This document shows positions 61,800-64,000 of a DNA stretch of 64,000 nucleotides, in pieces. The position numbers and the translations under genes were made by a program. Source of the stretch: CBDESM01 sp965242485 (GTDB taxonomy: Bacteria; Chloroflexota; Dehalococcoidia; Bin125); NCBI GenBank assembly GCA_965242485.1, contig CBDESM010000003.1, positions 1 through 64,000 of the forward strand, given 5' to 3'. The notes beneath the pieces were generated by a model. That model was not told where the DNA came from. It did not search any database and worked only from the letters and a program-made list of their open reading frames with translations. The first letter of the stretch is position 1. Each line of letters opens with the position of its first letter.

Positions 61800-64000
61800 C
61801 TACTCGCCGAACCAGATCACGTCGCCGGCGGTGACGGTGAACTGCCGCGAGCCGGGCACCTCGGCGCCGTCGGATTCGCCGTAGCGGATCCACTCGACTC
61901 CGTTCCAGAGCCAGACGATGCTCGCGTTCGCGGGCGCCAGCCCGAGCAGGTCGGAGGCGGTGGCCGCGCTCGCGCCGCGGTAGGTCGCCCAGCTGCTGGC
62001 GGCGGGCTGGCGGTCGGGCGTGCCGTACTCGATCGCCGGGCCCGGGTCCGCCTCCTCATCGGGGACCGCGCGGGTGTCGATCGGCACGTTGGCGGACTTG
62101 CCGCCGGCGGTCGCGGTAAAGATCGAGATGCCCTCGCCAACCACGACCACGCTGGCCCCGGCCTCGCCGTTCTTGGTCGGCGCGCGCCGCAGCCGCACGG
62201 TCGGCGTCTCGGCGTCGCCGTCGTGGTCCACGTCCGTCTCCGGCGGCGCGCCCAGGATCGCGCTGGCGCCGGCGCTGCCGCGGCCGACGGCCATGAACTG
62301 CACCCACGTGCCGTCGGCGACGGGGATGCCGGCCTTGTCGGCGACGCTGACCGTCGCCGTGAACGGCTGGCCCAGGCCGGGCAGCTGGTCGGGAATGCCG
62401 ATGCTGACCGTCTCGGCCGGCCCGGCCGCCGCGAAGCCGACCTCCGCGCTGCTGATGCCGCCGCCCGTCACCGTCGCGACGTACGCGCCCGACGCGAGCG
62501 GCGAGGCCGCGGGCGCGGTGACGGCGATCTCGACGCTGCACCTCAGCCGCGCCTCGTCGGTGCACTTGACCTCGGAGGTGAGCCGGCCGGCCGGCACGAC
62601 CGCGCCGTCGATCCCGCGCACCGTCGCGGTCGCGTCGGCGGGCATCCGCGCCACGTTGCCGTCGGCGTCGCGGGCGCTGATCGCGATCTTGATCTCGTCG
62701 CGAGCGTCGTCCGCCGTCGCCGAGGAGTGGACCCGCGGCATCTCGCCGCTGCCGGCGATCTCGGTCGCCGAGCCGGAGATGACCAGCGCCAGCCGCTCGG
62801 AGAAGGTCGAGCCGTCGATCCCGACCACGGTCGCCTCGATCGTGGCCCGGCCCGGCGCCTTGGGCGCCTTGAAGGTCAAATCGATCTCAGCCGCCTTGGA
62901 CGGATCCGACTGGACGGCGTCGAAGAGGGGGCCGGCGTCGGCCTCGAAGGTGCAGCTGGAGACGCCGCTGCAGCCGAATCCGCTGAGCGTGCCGCCGCCG
63001 ATGATGGAGACGGTGATCGCGGAGACGGCGCTCAGCTGCGAGGCCAGGCCGTTCTCGTTCAGCAGCGCCAGCCGCACGGCCGCGCTGCCGTCGATCCGGA
63101 TCGGGCCGGTCGGCACGCTGAGGTCGGCGTTCGGCGCGCGGCCCAGCGTGATGCTGGTGAGCTGGTCGACCGTTTGAACCTTGAAGGTGACGCTGCCGAA
63201 CGCTTCCAGGCGCTGGTGCCAGACCGAGTTGCGGTGGGCTTCGGTGCCGAGCGGCATCCCGCTGGCGGTGCCTTGCTCCTCTTCCGCGTTGAGCGTCCAG
63301 AGCGGCAGGCTGGCGGTGATGACCACGTCCTCCGCGGCGTCGGCGGCGATCTCGATGACCGGCGCGCCGCCTTCGGAGTCGGTGATGAAGCAGGCGCTGG
63401 CGTCCTCGTCCGCGCCGGTTTCGACCTCCGTCGAGGCGACGCAGCTGAAGTGGTCGTAGCGCTTGTCCCCGTAGGTCTGATCGAGGCTGAGCCGGCGGCC
63501 GCCGTTGACCGACCAGCTGGCGGGGCCGCTGATCGACAGGTAGGACCCGGCGACGGCGGCGGGCGAGGGCCCGGAGCGCACCGCGTGCTCCTGCACGACC
63601 CTGAGCCGGCTGTTCAGCTCGGGGCCCACGTAGCTGGAAACGCCCCAGACGTCGGGCACGGGGCGGAGCAGCCGCCACGGGTCGCCGGCGCCGGCCGCGG
63701 GCACGTGGTAGCCGATCGAGACGGCGGCGGACTGCCCGGGCGCGAGCAGGCCGTCGGCGTCGCCGCGCGTCCAGCCGTCGACGGCCGGCGCGGAGCCGGC
63801 CGAAGCCTTGGCGATGTAGCTGAAGTTTTCGGTGCCGCCGCCGGCGAGCGTGAGGACGCCGCTGATCTCGACATCCTCGGTCGCGCCGGGAGCGTGGGAG
63901 TAGAGCAGCTTGGCCAAGTAGATGGGGGCGAGGTCCGTGATCTCCGCCTCCGTCGATCCGGTCCAGCCGGCGCGCGCGGCCGCTTTCAGGTCGGCGCGGC
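61800..64000 (-). CDS. Large secreted Ig-like/invasin-like protein (5' end outside window)
   Basis: At least 733 codons open to the right edge; the true start and signal peptide lie beyond 64000. The visible part is beta-rich and Gly/Ala/Thr-rich, with successive Ig-like modules. Examples are GAYVATVTGGGISSAEVGFAAAG, ETVSIGIPDQLPGLGQPFTATVSV and VADGTWVQFMAVGRGSAG, which resemble bacterial Ig-like (Big/invasin) domains. Cys pairs occur at HFSCVAST...ASACFI, CSGVSSCTF and CTDEARLRC. The C-terminal ~60 residues (DLLGLAPANASIVWLWNGVEWIRYG-like text, ending DVIWFGE) form a compact Trp-rich module without membrane anchor. The gene is convergent with the M20 amidohydrolase. A surface or secreted adhesion role is likely but unproven. 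Confidence 0.75.
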   Translation of the reverse strand, partial: RADLKAAARAGWTGSTEAEITDLAPIYLAKLLYSHAPGATEDVEISGVLTLAGGGTENFSYIAKASAGSAPAVDGWTRGDADGLLAPGQSAAVSIGYHVPAAGAGDPWRLLRPVPDVWGVSSYVGPELNSRLRVVQEHAVRSGPSPAAVAGSYLSISGPASWSVNGGRRLSLDQTYGDKRYDHFSCVASTEVETGADEDASACFITDSEGGAPVIEIAADAAEDVVITASLPLWTLNAEEEQGTASGMPLGTEAHRNSVWHQRLEAFGSVTFKVQTVDQLTSITLGRAPNADLSVPTGPIRIDGSAAVRLALLNENGLASQLSAVSAITVSIIGGGTLSGFGCSGVSSCTFEADAGPLFDAVQSDPSKAAEIDLTFKAPKAPGRATIEATVVGIDGSTFSERLALVISGSATEIAGSGEMPRVHSSATADDARDEIKIAISARDADGNVARMPADATATVRGIDGAVVPAGRLTSEVKCTDEARLRCSVEIAVTAPAASPLASGAYVATVTGGGISSAEVGFAAAGPAETVSIGIPDQLPGLGQPFTATVSVADKAGIPVADGTWVQFMAVGRGSAGASAILGAPPETDVDHDGDAETPTVRLRRAPTKNGEAGASVVVVGEGISIFTATAGGKSANVPIDTRAVPDEEADPGPAIEYGTPDRQPAASSWATYRGASAATASDLLGLAPANASIVWLWNGVEWIRYGESDGAEVPGSRQFTVTAGDVIWFGE

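Overview
The window is high-G+C bacterial DNA. Several traits point to Chloroflexota of the Dehalococcoidia/SAR202 kind: a 23S rRNA gene with no 16S gene upstream, Tat-exported substrate-binding lipoproteins, tandem CaiB/BaiF CoA-transferases, luciferase-like (LLM) flavin monooxygenases, a monomeric sarcosine oxidase, and a KorA/KorB 2-oxoacid:ferredoxin oxidoreductase. The taxon is inferred from gene content, not from an alignment.

Layout. 1-2816 (-): 23S rRNA, its 3' end cut by the window edge. 2817-5028 (-): a higB-higA-DUF169 operon whose toxin gene has a nonsense codon. 5188-12703 (+): a peptide/nickel-type ABC importer with three tandem substrate-binding genes (two intact, one a 94-codon deletion remnant), two permeases and a fused two-domain ATPase. 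12768-15267 (+): two tandem CaiB/BaiF CoA-transferases. 15417-17210 (+): a sugar-type binding protein and a family-6-like uracil/hypoxanthine-DNA glycosylase. 17252-51116 (-): about 34 kb of genes all on one strand. In transcription order these are LLM monooxygenase, alpha/beta hydrolase, RCC1-repeat protein, eight large secreted Cys/fibronectin-III-like proteins with a second LLM gene among them, DinB-like protein, sarcosine oxidase, ketopantoate reductase, and a membrane protein / pentapeptide / GIY-YIG / AbiJ-like HEPN cassette. 51221-53288 (-): a lower-G+C pair, an AAA ATPase and a PD-(D/E)XK nuclease-like protein. 53461-54714: a scar zone with a truncated cytosine methyltransferase, a korB fragment and small hypothetical genes. 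54771-57735 (-): korB and korA. 57959-59512 (-): a second sugar-type binding protein. 59678-61694 (+): SDR dehydrogenase and M20 amidohydrolase. 61800-64000 (-): a large secreted Ig-like protein that runs off the window.

The most striking structure is the 25.5-kb array of eight divergent paralogous surface or secreted proteins (22112-47640). Each has a signal peptide, an N-terminal Cys-Thr-Ala-Gly (or Cys-Thr-Val-Gly) motif, fibronectin-III-like modules with a recurring HDSI(S/T)-type motif, and a C-terminal module carrying a GRSWW-type motif. They fall into a long class (three genes) and a short class (five genes), and a gene encoding a seven-repeat RCC1 propeller lies at the 5' end. I do not recognise this family as described.

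Two candidate defence modules, both visibly lower in G+C than their surroundings, are the other highlights: the GIY-YIG/AbiJ-HEPN pair (17252-18416), coupled to a pentapeptide and a membrane protein, and the ATPase/nuclease pair (51221-53288). The catabolic genes (binding proteins, CoA-transferases, monooxygenases, sarcosine oxidase, M20 hydrolase, Kor) fit a heterotroph that takes up and oxidises small organic compounds.
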